A stretch of 36,099 nt of DNA, taken from an uncultured Bacteroidia bacterium. Lineage in GTDB: Bacteria; Bacteroidota; Bacteroidia; NS11-12g; UBA955. Shown here one piece after another: positions 1 through 7,416 of this stretch (position 1 is its first letter; each line of letters opens with the position of its first letter). The stretch lies in assembly GCA_938086785.1 (NCBI GenBank), contig CALKCM010000015.1, positions 1 through 36,099 on the forward strand, read 5' to 3'. Position numbers and translations under genes: made by a program. Below the pieces are notes generated by a model. That model was given only the letters and a program-made list of their open reading frames with translations, was not told the DNA's origin and did no database searches.

Positions 1-8
1 AAGACCTC

Positions 9-1688
9 TTAATCGTCTTTAAATTTCTTTTTTTTGTTTTTGGAGCTGTATTTATCCTTTCCAGCAGAACTTTTCTTTTTAAATCCTTGGCGTGAGGCTT
101 TATCTCCGTCTTTTTCCATGCGTTTGCGGCCTTCCCCTTCGCCGCGACCGCCTTCTTTGTTTCCTTTTCGGTAACGATCTCTGTCTCTATCGCCTCCACG
201 ACTTCGATCTCTGTCGCCTCCGCGTCCCCTATCTCTATCACCACCACGGCTTCTATCTCCACCACGGCCTCTATCGCCTCCGCGTCCTCTATCTCTGCCC
301 CGTCGGTCTCGGCCACCACGGCCTCTTCCGCCGCCGCCGCCATAGTCGTCTCTTCCCTCGTAAGTTTTGGTATCGTTTAGATCTTTACCGGTGCCCGTAT
401 TAAGGCTATCCATCTCTATCCCTACCAATTTAGCCAACAGTTCTTCTTTGGTTAGATTCCCAAAAATAACGTTCACTTTTTCCAGCAATTCTGGATCTAT
501 ATGGGTACTGGCATTGCTCTCTAAAATTTGATGCCCCCAATTTTGAATCCGAATATCTGCAATGGCATCGGCCATTGGAACTTCTACCTTGTTTATCTCA
601 ATGCTTAAGTCCTTTTCAAGTCGACGTATTCTGCCGCTTTCTCTTCCGCTTACGAAAGATATGGATATTCCCTCTTTCCCTGCGCGAGCAGTCCTTCCAC
701 TTCGATGCGTGTAATACGCATTTTCATCTGGCAAGGTAAAATGGAAAACATGTGTTAAATCGTTTACATCAATGCCACGAGCTGCTACATCTGTCGCAAT
801 TAAAAGTTGCAACTGATTGCTTTTAAATCGTTTCATTACCCGATCTCTTTGCATTTGGGTAAGATCGCCATGAATGGCATCTGCCTTGTAGCTTTTCTTT
901 AAGAGCTCCTCGGCTAAATTTTGAGTATCTCTTTTGGTTCGGCAAAAAACAATGCCTCTCATGCCCGGATTTACATCAATAAACCGCATTAATGCTTCGG
1001 TTTTATTGGATTGCTTTAGGACCGTGTATTGATGCTCAATGTTCTTATTAACCTCGTTTTTAGTATTTACCTTAACTTCCTGAGGGTTCTCCATGTACTT
1101 ATCTACGATGCGCTTAATTTCTCGCGGCATGGTAGCACTAAATAACCAGGTTAGTTTTTCTTCGGGGGTATAGCTTAAAATTTTGTCCAGTTCTTCTTTG
1201 AAACCCATGTTAAGCATTTCATCGGCCTCGTCTAGGACCATAAACTGAAGCATTTCTAAATTAACGGCTTTCCGCTTAATTAAGTCAATAAGTCTTCCAG
1301 GCGTAGCAATAATTACATGCTGCGTCTTTTTAAGAGCGTCAATTTGGTTTTTTATAGCGGCTCCACCGTATACAGGCAGTACATTTACCTTGTCTAAAAA
1401 CTTGCTGTATAGAGCGAGTTGCTCGGCTATTTGCTGACCCAACTCACGAGTAGGAGCAAGAACCAAAGCTTGAGTATAAGGATAGGCAGGATCGATATGT
1501 TCCAACAAAGGAAGACCAAAAGCAGCCGTCTTTCCGGTTCCTGTTTGCGCCAGACCAATAAAGTCTGATTCAGCTTTGAGTAGGATTGGAATAGATTCGT
1601 GTTGGATTTCGCTAGGAGTTTCAAACCCTAGTTCCGTCAGTGCTTTCAATACTTCGTCAGAAAGCCCTAATTCTTTAAATGATTTCAA
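9..1688 (-). CDS. DEAD-box ATP-dependent RNA helicase with RGG-rich tail
   Basis: Unwinds RNA duplexes using ATP, probably in ribosome assembly and mRNA turnover (CsdA/RhlE/CshA type). In the 559 residues I see a Q-motif region near 3-37, Walker A AQTGTGKT at 47-54, DEAD at 153-156, SAT at 184-186 and HRSGRTARAG at 328-337, so both RecA-like domains are complete. Residues about 450-520 form a low-complexity Arg/Gly/Asp tail (RGG and RGGDRDR units), then a Lys-rich end, presumably for RNA binding. The start is TTG: an in-frame TAA lies two codons upstream and the next Met is far inside the fold. A perfect -7 box (1714-1721) sits just upstream. The helicase assignment is certain; the exact subfamily is not. 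Confidence 0.95.
   Translation of the reverse strand: MKSFKELGLSDEVLKALTELGFETPSEIQHESIPILLKAESDFIGLAQTGTGKTAAFGLPLLEHIDPAYPYTQALVLAPTRELGQQIAEQLALYSKFLDKVNVLPVYGGAAIKNQIDALKKTQHVIIATPGRLIDLIKRKAVNLEMLQFMVLDEADEMLNMGFKEELDKILSYTPEEKLTWLFSATMPREIKRIVDKYMENPQEVKVNTKNEVNKNIEHQYTVLKQSNKTEALMRFIDVNPGMRGIVFCRTKRDTQNLAEELLKKSYKADAIHGDLTQMQRDRVMKRFKSNQLQLLIATDVAARGIDVNDLTHVFHFTLPDENAYYTHRSGRTARAGKEGISISFVSGRESGRIRRLEKDLSIEINKVEVPMADAIADIRIQNWGHQILESNASTHIDPELLEKVNVIFGNLTKEELLAKLVGIEMDSLNTGTGKDLNDTKTYEGRDDYGGGGGRGRGGRDRRGRDRGRGGDRGRGGDRSRGGDRDRGRGGDRDRSRGGDRDRDRYRKGNKEGGRGEGEGRKRMEKDGDKASRQGFKKKSSAGKDKYSSKNKKKKFKDD
170..341 (-). repeat. Degenerate tandem repeat encoding the RGG tail
   Basis: Imperfect repeats of roughly 21-30 nt (units such as cgcctccgcg and tctatct) encode alternating RGG and DRDR blocks, residues about 450-507 of the helicase. 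Length changes in steps of three would alter the RGG count without breaking the frame. Confidence 0.75.
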
Positions 1689-1713
1689 AAATTTATGTAT
1701 TTATAATGAGCGG

Positions 1714-1721
1714 CAAAGGTA
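1714..1721 (-). promoter_or_regulatory. -7 promoter box (TACCTTTG) for the DEAD-box helicase
   Basis: On the minus strand this is a perfect match to the Bacteroidota -7 consensus TAnnTTTG. It lies in the short gap after the GreA-like gene, 25 nt before the TTG start. No clear -33 TTTG is seen at the usual spacing. It implies the helicase is transcribed separately from its upstream neighbour. Confidence 0.6.
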
Positions 1722-1731
1722 GACCAAATAT

Positions 1732-2187
1732 CTAATAAACAGATACGATGTCAAACTTATTGCCATTAAAGGTAAAGCTGTCGCCAGCTTGGGTTCCAAA
1801 AAACAAATGTCCAATGGGCGAACCCAGCGAAATTACAACCACTGAATCGTCTCCAACCTTAGTATTCCCAAGACCTACAGACAAATAAAACCATCCCTTA
1901 CTGGTATCGATAAGTGCGCCCAAGACCGCGGTTTCACATTTTATATTTGGATCTAATTTAGCCAGTATATTTCTTAATTTCGTTGTTTCGGTCATTTGCC
2001 GCGCCAATTTCTCCTCTTCTAAATGCATCATAGCGCGTCCAGTTTCGTGTTTATCGCCTGCCGTACTTTTCGATTCAGAGTTCTTGGATTGATTCAATCG
2101 TTCGGCTGTTTCATTTAATTCGGCCATTTTATCATCTAAAATAGCTTGAACGGCTTGGTAGGTTGTTTTCTTAAAATGGGCACTCAT
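1732..2187 (-). CDS. GreA/GreB-family transcription elongation factor-like protein
   Basis: A 151-aa protein with the two-part Gre layout. The N-terminal half is charged and helical (coiled-coil-like, with the motif AGDKHETGRAMMHLEEEKLA). The C-terminal half resembles the Gre FKBP-like domain, with SPIGHLFFGTQAGDSF. Gre factors enter the RNA polymerase secondary channel and stimulate cleavage of backtracked RNA through acidic residues at the tip of the coiled coil; whether this protein keeps that activity is inference. From memory, relatives in Bacteroidota are often mislabelled 3-oxoacyl-ACP synthase, for which nothing here gives support. It starts with ATG and diverges from the SulP gene. 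Confidence 0.75.
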   Translation of the reverse strand: MSAHFKKTTYQAVQAILDDKMAELNETAERLNQSKNSESKSTAGDKHETGRAMMHLEEEKLARQMTETTKLRNILAKLDPNIKCETAVLGALIDTSKGWFYLSVGLGNTKVGDDSVVVISLGSPIGHLFFGTQAGDSFTFNGNKFDIVSVY

Positions 2188-2236
2188 GCGCTGCTTGTTT
2201 TACTTATTGTTGATGCGAAAGGAGTGCAAAACAAAT

Positions 2237-2256
2237 AGGAATGATGAATTATTCCT
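2237..2256. promoter_or_regulatory. Imperfect inverted repeat between divergent genes
   Basis: AGGAAT and ATTCCT arms flank an 8-nt centre, and 16 of 20 positions are symmetric. It lies between the GreA-like gene and the SulP gene, upstream of the SulP -7 box. It could be an operator; there is no direct support beyond symmetry and position. Confidence 0.25.
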
Positions 2257-2287
2257 AAAAATTTATGCAAGGGCCAACAAATAGGAG

Positions 2288-2295
2288 TAGTTTTG
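2288..2295 (+). promoter_or_regulatory. -7 promoter box (TAGTTTTG) for the SulP gene
   Basis: Perfect TAnnTTTG match ending 26 nt before the ATG at 2322. It lies inside the longer reading frame that opens at 2265, which argues that translation starts at 2322. Confidence 0.55.
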
Positions 2296-2321
2296 CGCCT
2301 TTTTATCAGCAAAAATGTACC

Positions 2322-3911
2322 ATGAAGAAATTCTTTAACCTGTTTGATCTGAGCCAAAAGGTCAATTACAAAACGGAGATACTCTCTGGATTAACTGTAG
2401 CATTGGCTCTAGTTCCTGAGGCCATTGCTTTTGCCTTAATTCCAGGTTTCTCGCCGCTAACCGGTTTATATGCAGCTTTTATATTGGCATTAGTTACCTC
2501 CATTTTAGGCGGTAGACCCGGCATGATATCGGGAGCAACAGGTGCAGTAGCTGTAATTTTTGTAGGTTTAATTTTAGAATTAAAAACAGCCTTCCCTGGC
2601 ATAGAACCAGAGACCATATTGCATTATGTCTTTGCCACCGTCATTATTGCTGGCTTATTGCAAATAGCTGCAGGCTTACTAAGACTGGGGAAATTCATTC
2701 GCCTGGTTCCCCACCCGGTTATGTTTGGCTTTGTAAACGGACTAGCTATTATCATATTTATGGCTCAGTTTCCAAACTTTTACGAAAAAGGAACTGCTGA
2801 ATTATTGCATGGAACAGCACTGTATACGATGTTGGGCCTTACAGGCTTAACTATGTTTATTATTTGGGGTTTGCCTAAAATGTCCAAGGCAGTGCCTTCT
2901 TCATTGGTAGCCATCATTGTTGTATCGGCTATTGTTTTGGGCTTAGATGTAGATACCGTAAAGGTAGCAGATACCATGCGCGAAGGCGAAAGCATTAAAG
3001 GAGGATTTCCCCCTTTATCTATTCCAAATATTCCCTTTAATTGGCAAACCTTTGCCCTTATCATGCCTTATGCGGCCATTGTTGCCGGAGTGGGCTTAAT
3101 TGAGAGTTTACTTACGTTAAATATTATCGATGAAATTACCGGTACACGAGGGCGAGGAAATAAAGAATGTGTGGCCCAAGGAACGGCCAATATTCTCTCT
3201 GGCTTTTTGAGTGGCATGGGCGGTTGCGCCATGATTGGACAAAGTTTAATAAATACATCGGCAGGGGCTAGAGCCAGATTATCTGGAATTACAGCCGCTG
3301 TAATGCTGCTGGTATTTATTATGTTTGGATCTAGTTTAATAGAACAGCTACCCATGGCGGCCTTAGTAGGACTTATGTTTATGGTGGCCATTGGAACCTT
3401 TGAATGGGCCAGTTTTAAAACGTTTAAGAAAATGCCAACATCCGACGTTATTGTGATGATTTTAGTGACCTTAATCACTGCAATTACGCATAACCTAGCC
3501 ATAGCGGTCTTATTTGGAGTGGTGCTTTCTGCTCTATCCTACTCTTGGGAAAACGCCAAGCGCATTAGAGCTAGAAAACATGTGGATGAGCATGGAATAA
3601 AGCATTACGAAATATACGGACCCTTATTTTTTGGATCGGTTACAGCCTTTAATGAGAAATTTGATATAGCCAATGACCCCGATGAGGTTATTATTGACTT
3701 TGCTGAAAGTCGCGTGGTAGATATGTCTGCCATTGAGGCTTTAAATAAACTCACCGATCGGTATTTAAAGCATGGTAAGAAGGTTCATTTAAAGCATTTG
3801 AGTCCAGATTGTCAATTATTACTAAAAAACGCATCCGAAATTATTGATGTAAATATGGTAGAAGATCCCACCTATCACTTGGTGGTAGACAAGGTTAAAA
3901 CGAGTAAATAG
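2322..3911 (+). CDS. SulP family inorganic anion transporter with STAS domain
   Basis: Inner-membrane transporter of the SLC26/SulP family; substrates in the family include sulfate, bicarbonate and other small anions, and which one applies here cannot be told. The first ~420 residues are strongly hydrophobic with many membrane spans, and the opening motif region (LALVPEAIAFALIPGFSPLTG) is typical of SulP. The C-terminal ~100 residues form a cytoplasmic STAS domain, with VIIDFAESRVVDMSAIEAL as the core strand and helix. I chose the ATG at 2322 (529 aa, MKKFFNLFDL) rather than the in-frame ATG at 2265, because the -7 box lies between them and the extra 19 residues are not family-like. It is monocistronic and ends head-on to the UbiB-like gene. 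Confidence 0.93.
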   Translation: MKKFFNLFDLSQKVNYKTEILSGLTVALALVPEAIAFALIPGFSPLTGLYAAFILALVTSILGGRPGMISGATGAVAVIFVGLILELKTAFPGIEPETILHYVFATVIIAGLLQIAAGLLRLGKFIRLVPHPVMFGFVNGLAIIIFMAQFPNFYEKGTAELLHGTALYTMLGLTGLTMFIIWGLPKMSKAVPSSLVAIIVVSAIVLGLDVDTVKVADTMREGESIKGGFPPLSIPNIPFNWQTFALIMPYAAIVAGVGLIESLLTLNIIDEITGTRGRGNKECVAQGTANILSGFLSGMGGCAMIGQSLINTSAGARARLSGITAAVMLLVFIMFGSSLIEQLPMAALVGLMFMVAIGTFEWASFKTFKKMPTSDVIVMILVTLITAITHNLAIAVLFGVVLSALSYSWENAKRIRARKHVDEHGIKHYEIYGPLFFGSVTAFNEKFDIANDPDEVIIDFAESRVVDMSAIEALNKLTDRYLKHGKKVHLKHLSPDCQLLLKNASEIIDVNMVEDPTYHLVVDKVKTSK

Positions 3912-3954
3912 TCTATTTAGGCAAGAAGCTAAAACCTCTTCAAATCTAAAATAA

Positions 3955-5283
3955 CTACGAAGTCCACAAATCTACTAAAGGCTTATCCCAACCCGTGGGT
4001 TCTGTTTTCACCGTGGCCTCTAACTCCGCCAGCATGCTATATAAGGCAAAATAGGTTCTGTTTATGTACAGGGCATCTTTTGCTCCTCTGGCATGGCTTG
4101 GCTTCTTTACTTCTTCTATTTTATAAATCTCTTGGCCTAAATTATAAATCTCATCAATATAATCTTTAGTGAAAGTAAATGTTTCGTTTCTAAACGGGCG
4201 ACTGAGTAAAGCGGTCATGCTTAAAAAAGCAGCGGTTAGCTCCGCTTTCACCTCTTGTGCATCGGATTCAAACACAATATTCAAGTAGGTTAATAGCTTT
4301 TCTACAATATCTTCTTTTGCTCTTAAATCTTCAATTAATAAAGGAAAATAATGATTGTAAAATTCCTCTGGCACTTCTTTTACGCAACCAAAATCAATAA
4401 TGCCAATGCTGCCGTCTTCTTGAATAAAAAAGTTTCCAGGATGTGGATCGGCATGAATGGCCCTGAGAGTATGCAATTGAAAATCGTAGAAATTCCATAA
4501 ATTTTGAGCAATGGTATTTTTGATTTCTTGACTGGGGTCCTTTTCTAAAAACTCATTTAAATGATCTCCGGTGAGCCAATCCATGGTAAGAATTCGATCG
4601 CCACTCAATTTAGGATAATAAGTAGGGAAATAAATACCTTCAATATCCTTGCAGGCCTCGCCCAATTGCATGCTTCTATCCAGTTCTAATTTATAATCCG
4701 TTTCTTCCAACAGTTTTTCTTCCACTTCGTCGAAATACTGGGCCATTTCCTTTTCATTTAAACCAAACATTCGGTTGGCAATGGGTTTTACAATTCGCAA
4801 ATCGCTCACAATAGAATCAGCAACTCCGGGGTATTGCACCTTAACCGCAAGGTCTTTCCCTGCCAAGGAAGCTTTATGCACTTGGCCTATACTCGCAGCT
4901 GCAGAACTTTTTGGATTAAAGGTATCGAAAACCTCAGTAGGCTTTTTTCCTACGTACTTGGTAAAAGTTTTAATAACCAAGGGGCTGCTTAATGGCGGGG
5001 CACTGTACTGCGACTGCGCAAATTTTTTGGTGTACGCCTGGGGTAATATATTCTTGTCCAAACTTAACATCTGAGCAACCTTCAGAGCGCTTCCCTTTAA
5101 TGTACTTAAGCTATCGTAAATGTCGGTGGCATTATCTTCATTTAAGTCTTCTTTGGCATCGGGGTTATTCACTGCTTTCTTGGCATAATATTTAATGTAG
5201 TTTCCCCCTACCTTTACCCCAGTGCCTGCCAATTTCATGGCGCGCTGCACTTTGGAGGTAATAATTTTATCTTGAATTTTCAT
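3955..5283 (-). CDS. ABC1/UbiB/ADCK-family atypical kinase-like protein
   Basis: A 442-aa protein of the ADCK/UbiB family, whose members support isoprenoid quinone biosynthesis and show ATPase rather than ordinary kinase behaviour. Visible features are an N-terminal KxGQ-like motif reading KVAQ at 68-71 (the Gly is replaced by Ala), the Ala-rich nucleotide loop SAAASIGQVH (127-136) in place of a Gly-rich loop, the VAIK-type lysine in AVKVQYPGV (Lys148), the catalytic loop HADPHPGNF and the metal motif IIDFG. Only 4 nt separate it from the upstream TetR-fold gene, so the two are one transcription unit. The Ala-rich loop and short length are closer to mitochondrial COQ8 than to E. coli UbiB. 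Its substrate is unknown; menaquinone or lipid homeostasis is inferred. Confidence 0.9.
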   Translation of the reverse strand: MKIQDKIITSKVQRAMKLAGTGVKVGGNYIKYYAKKAVNNPDAKEDLNEDNATDIYDSLSTLKGSALKVAQMLSLDKNILPQAYTKKFAQSQYSAPPLSSPLVIKTFTKYVGKKPTEVFDTFNPKSSAAASIGQVHKASLAGKDLAVKVQYPGVADSIVSDLRIVKPIANRMFGLNEKEMAQYFDEVEEKLLEETDYKLELDRSMQLGEACKDIEGIYFPTYYPKLSGDRILTMDWLTGDHLNEFLEKDPSQEIKNTIAQNLWNFYDFQLHTLRAIHADPHPGNFFIQEDGSIGIIDFGCVKEVPEEFYNHYFPLLIEDLRAKEDIVEKLLTYLNIVFESDAQEVKAELTAAFLSMTALLSRPFRNETFTFTKDYIDEIYNLGQEIYKIEEVKKPSHARGAKDALYINRTYFALYSMLAELEATVKTEPTGWDKPLVDLWTS

Positions 5284-5287
5284 AGCG

Positions 5288-5932
5288 TTATTTTCTCATG
5301 GATTGGAACAAAAACTTACCAAAATCAAAAGCATGATCCAAGGTGTTTTTCTGCAAGAGATCTAAACATAAATTCACCGATTTTTCGATGCATGCATCTG
5401 TATTCTCAAAACCTTTGCTCGTGTCGTTCATCCAATAGTTAAAAACAAAGCCCACGTTCAACCACAATACATCTTTATACCGAGGGGTTAGAACTAAACG
5501 GTCTGGGATATTATCGGCCTCATCGGCTTGGGATAAAATATCCTGCATCCCTTCAAGAACAGCCTCTCGGTACGATTTCCAAGTAAAGAATTTTTGTTTC
5601 ATATCACTTTGCCCTTTCGTAATTGCTAGGATATAGCTTCTATCCTCGGTTAACGTTTGGAAATGAGTAAAGAGAACAGATAGAACTTTTTCTCTAACGG
5701 AGTAGGACTCAAACTGGTCATCTTGCTTAATTTCGTCATACATCTGATGAAAAGCGTCAGACAAATAATCCGATTCAATTTGCTCAAATGAGGTAAAATT
5801 TTCATAAAACTCGGTTTCTGTAATTTTTAAAGCTTTACAAAATAAAAAAATGGACTTAGGGCGCTCTCCTTCGGTGAGTAAATGAATTTTATACGCTTTC
5901 TGAATTTTCTGGGATATTTTTTTGGATGTCAT
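5288..5932 (-). CDS. TetR-fold protein (TetR/AcrR-like, possibly COQ9-like)
   Basis: A 214-aa, all-helical protein. The N-terminal ~60 residues align with a TetR helix-turn-helix block, including KITETEFYENFTSFEQIESD, the usual fY.hF.sKe.L segment. The rest is a helical ligand or dimer domain with many aromatics. It lies directly upstream of the UbiB-like gene (4-nt gap) and is preceded by a perfect -7 box. It could be a repressor of the pair. Alternatively it could act as a lipid-binding partner: COQ9, which works with COQ8, has a TetR-like fold. The DNA-recognition helix is less basic than in typical repressors, which leaves both options open. Confidence 0.7.
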   Translation of the reverse strand: MTSKKISQKIQKAYKIHLLTEGERPKSIFLFCKALKITETEFYENFTSFEQIESDYLSDAFHQMYDEIKQDDQFESYSVREKVLSVLFTHFQTLTEDRSYILAITKGQSDMKQKFFTWKSYREAVLEGMQDILSQADEADNIPDRLVLTPRYKDVLWLNVGFVFNYWMNDTSKGFENTDACIEKSVNLCLDLLQKNTLDHAFDFGKFLFQSMRK

Positions 5933-5952
5933 GATCTATTTCTCGGTTATAA

Positions 5953-5960
5953 CAAAGTTA
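5953..5960 (-). promoter_or_regulatory. -7 promoter box (TAACTTTG) for the TetR-fold/UbiB-like operon
   Basis: Perfect TAnnTTTG on the minus strand, 20 nt before the ATG at 5932. No TTTG is found at the expected -33 spacing. Confidence 0.55.
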
Positions 5961-6020
5961 ATTACCAATATAACCCATGAACAGAGCAAAAGTTTAATAC
6001 CTTATTTTATTAGACGAAAG

Positions 6021-6052
6021 TTTGCATGTGTGCAATTATTGCGTTTTCTTTG
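6021..6052 (+). promoter_or_regulatory. Candidate promoter of the lipoprotein gene
   Basis: TTTG at 6021-6024, 20 nt, then TTTCTTTG at 6045-6052 (one mismatch to TAnnTTTG). The box overlaps the longer reading frame that opens at 6026 and so favours the downstream ATG at 6074. Confidence 0.4.
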
Positions 6053-6073
6053 CACAAAATAATTAAAACTAAT

Positions 6074-6661
6074 ATGAAACTTAAGAATTTTGCTATTGCA
6101 GCTATTGCCAGCACTCTTTTTCTAGGAGCTTGTAAATATGAAGAAGGTCCAAGAATATCTTTACGATCAAAAACAGATCGTGTTGCCAACCAGTGGGAAC
6201 TAGTAAGTTACACCTATGATTCAACCGAAGGAAGTAAAACTAACTATATCAATAGAGTGAATACGCCAGAGTTCAAATTACTTTTTAACTTAACCCGCAA
6301 CAATAGATACACGATTGAAATGGTTAAGCCTTTGGCTGATGGTAAATATGAAACATCACACTCAGGAAACAGCGATGCCCAGTGGGACTCACAGGAAATT
6401 ACTGCATATCTGAGTCAAATCCCAGGACACATCCGAAATATGATGAATCAGGGAACTTGGAGTTTTGATAAAAGACATTTAAAAATTCAATTATTTCCAG
6501 AACTTAGTTATGTAGACACCATTCAATCTCAAGTGCTTCAGCGCAACTGGACTATTTTGAAATTGAAAGAAAAAGAAATGAAAGTATGGGGAATGGATGC
6601 CAACAATAAGCGATTTGATATGACTTTCAACCCAATTAATGATGAGGCTTACTGGTTCTAA
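6074..6661 (+). CDS. Lipoprotein, lipocalin-like
   Basis: A 195-aa predicted lipoprotein. MKLKNFAIAAIASTLFLGAC is a clean signal II peptide with lipobox LGAC and lipidated Cys20. The mature part has alternating strands with Trp-centred motifs (ANQWELVSYTY, TWSFDKRHLKIQ, RNWTILKLKEKEMKVWG). That looks like the lipocalin-like beta-barrel found in many Bacteroidota lipoproteins, but the ligand is unknown. I chose ATG 6074 because it gives a proper signal peptide and follows a promoter-like box; the upstream ATG at 6026 would add 16 residues before it. A strong terminator follows immediately, so the gene is monocistronic. Confidence 0.75.
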   Translation: MKLKNFAIAAIASTLFLGACKYEEGPRISLRSKTDRVANQWELVSYTYDSTEGSKTNYINRVNTPEFKLLFNLTRNNRYTIEMVKPLADGKYETSHSGNSDAQWDSQEITAYLSQIPGHIRNMMNQGTWSFDKRHLKIQLFPELSYVDTIQSQVLQRNWTILKLKEKEMKVWGMDANNKRFDMTFNPINDEAYWF

Positions 6662-6687
6662 TCAGAATTCTTATTAAAAACTTTAAT

Positions 6688-6717
6688 AAAGCCCCGGAAA
6701 CGGGGCTTTTCTTTTTT
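6688..6717 (+). terminator. Rho-independent terminator after the lipoprotein gene
   Basis: Perfect 9-bp stem AAAGCCCCG / CGGGGCTTT with a GAAA loop, followed by TTTTCTTTTTT. It separates the lipoprotein gene from the DUF4290-murA operon. Confidence 0.92.
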
Positions 6718-6738
6718 ACAATTTCTTTTAAATTCCCT

Positions 6739-6746
6739 TAACTTTG
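6739..6746 (+). promoter_or_regulatory. -7 promoter box (TAACTTTG) for DUF4290-murA
   Basis: Perfect TAnnTTTG ending only 7 nt before the ATG at 6754. Transcription should start at or within a few bases of the start codon, so the mRNA is probably leaderless. Confidence 0.6.
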
Positions 6747-6753
6747 TACTTTA

Positions 6754-7416
6754 ATGAAAACTATTTTTGAGAATTATAACACTCAACGAGATCCACTTAT
6801 CATATCGGAATATGGAAGAAGCATCCAAGAATATGTAAACCATTTGAATTCTATTTTTGATCGAGATAAACGAACGTCAATGGCTTATGCCATCGTAGAA
6901 ATGATGGGCACGGTTAATTCAGAAATTAAAAAGCAACAAAATTACAAAGAGGTTTTATGGGGTCATCTGCATCAAATAAGCAATTACACCTTAGATGTGG
7001 AATCTCCTTATGAATTGCCCTCCCAAGTTGAAGTGCAAAAAAAGCCTGAACACATTGGCTACCCCACTACAGGTATAAAATTTAGATTTTACGGACGGAA
7101 TTTACAGAATATGGTAGATTCACTAATAGAAGTAGAGGATAAAAACACCAAACAAGAATTATTAAATCTGGTCGCCAGCTTTATGTTTAATAGCAGCCGA
7201 GCATGGAACGATGAACGTTTATCGAATGAAGCCATTGCTGAACATATCAGCAGACTTTCCCAAGGGAAATTAAGCCTAAGTTCGGATGACTTTGAGGTTA
7301 CCCAAGATAATTACGTTCCTAAAAAGAATACGAATTCAAACTCGAGTTCGAATTCGAAAAAACATTCTAAAAATAAAAATCGCAATAAACGCAAATCAAA
7401 TTATCGTAGATATTAA
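6754..7416 (+). CDS. DUF4290 family protein
   Basis: A 220-aa cytoplasmic protein of unknown function matching the Bacteroidota DUF4290 family as I recall it: an N-terminal YNTQRDPLIISEYGRSIQEYV stretch (about residues 7-27), then a helical body with KTSMAYAIVEMM-like and LLNLVASFMF segments. The last ~30 residues are an Asn/Ser/Lys/Arg-rich disordered tail, probably nucleic-acid or membrane interacting. Its TAA stop is followed at once by the murA ATG with no intervening base, so the pair should be translationally coupled. The pairing with murA recurs in this phylum from memory and suggests a role linked to cell-wall synthesis, but this is inference. Confidence 0.8.
   Translation: MKTIFENYNTQRDPLIISEYGRSIQEYVNHLNSIFDRDKRTSMAYAIVEMMGTVNSEIKKQQNYKEVLWGHLHQISNYTLDVESPYELPSQVEVQKKPEHIGYPTTGIKFRFYGRNLQNMVDSLIEVEDKNTKQELLNLVASFMFNSSRAWNDERLSNEAIAEHISRLSQGKLSLSSDDFEVTQDNYVPKKNTNSNSSSNSKKHSKNKNRNKRKSNYRRY

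Noticed and set aside
92..403. Open frame of 103 codons antisense to the helicase tail
   Set aside because: It exists only because the repeat-rich RGG coding sequence lacks stops on the other strand; its translation is low-complexity Leu/Arg/Tyr text.
2265..2321. Longer N-terminus for the SulP transporter
   Set aside because: It contains the -7 box, and the added residues (MQGPTNRSSFAPF) do not look like family sequence.
2780..3502. Minus-strand open frames inside the SulP gene
   Set aside because: They are shadows of a hydrophobic coding region, with no promoter and no family resemblance.
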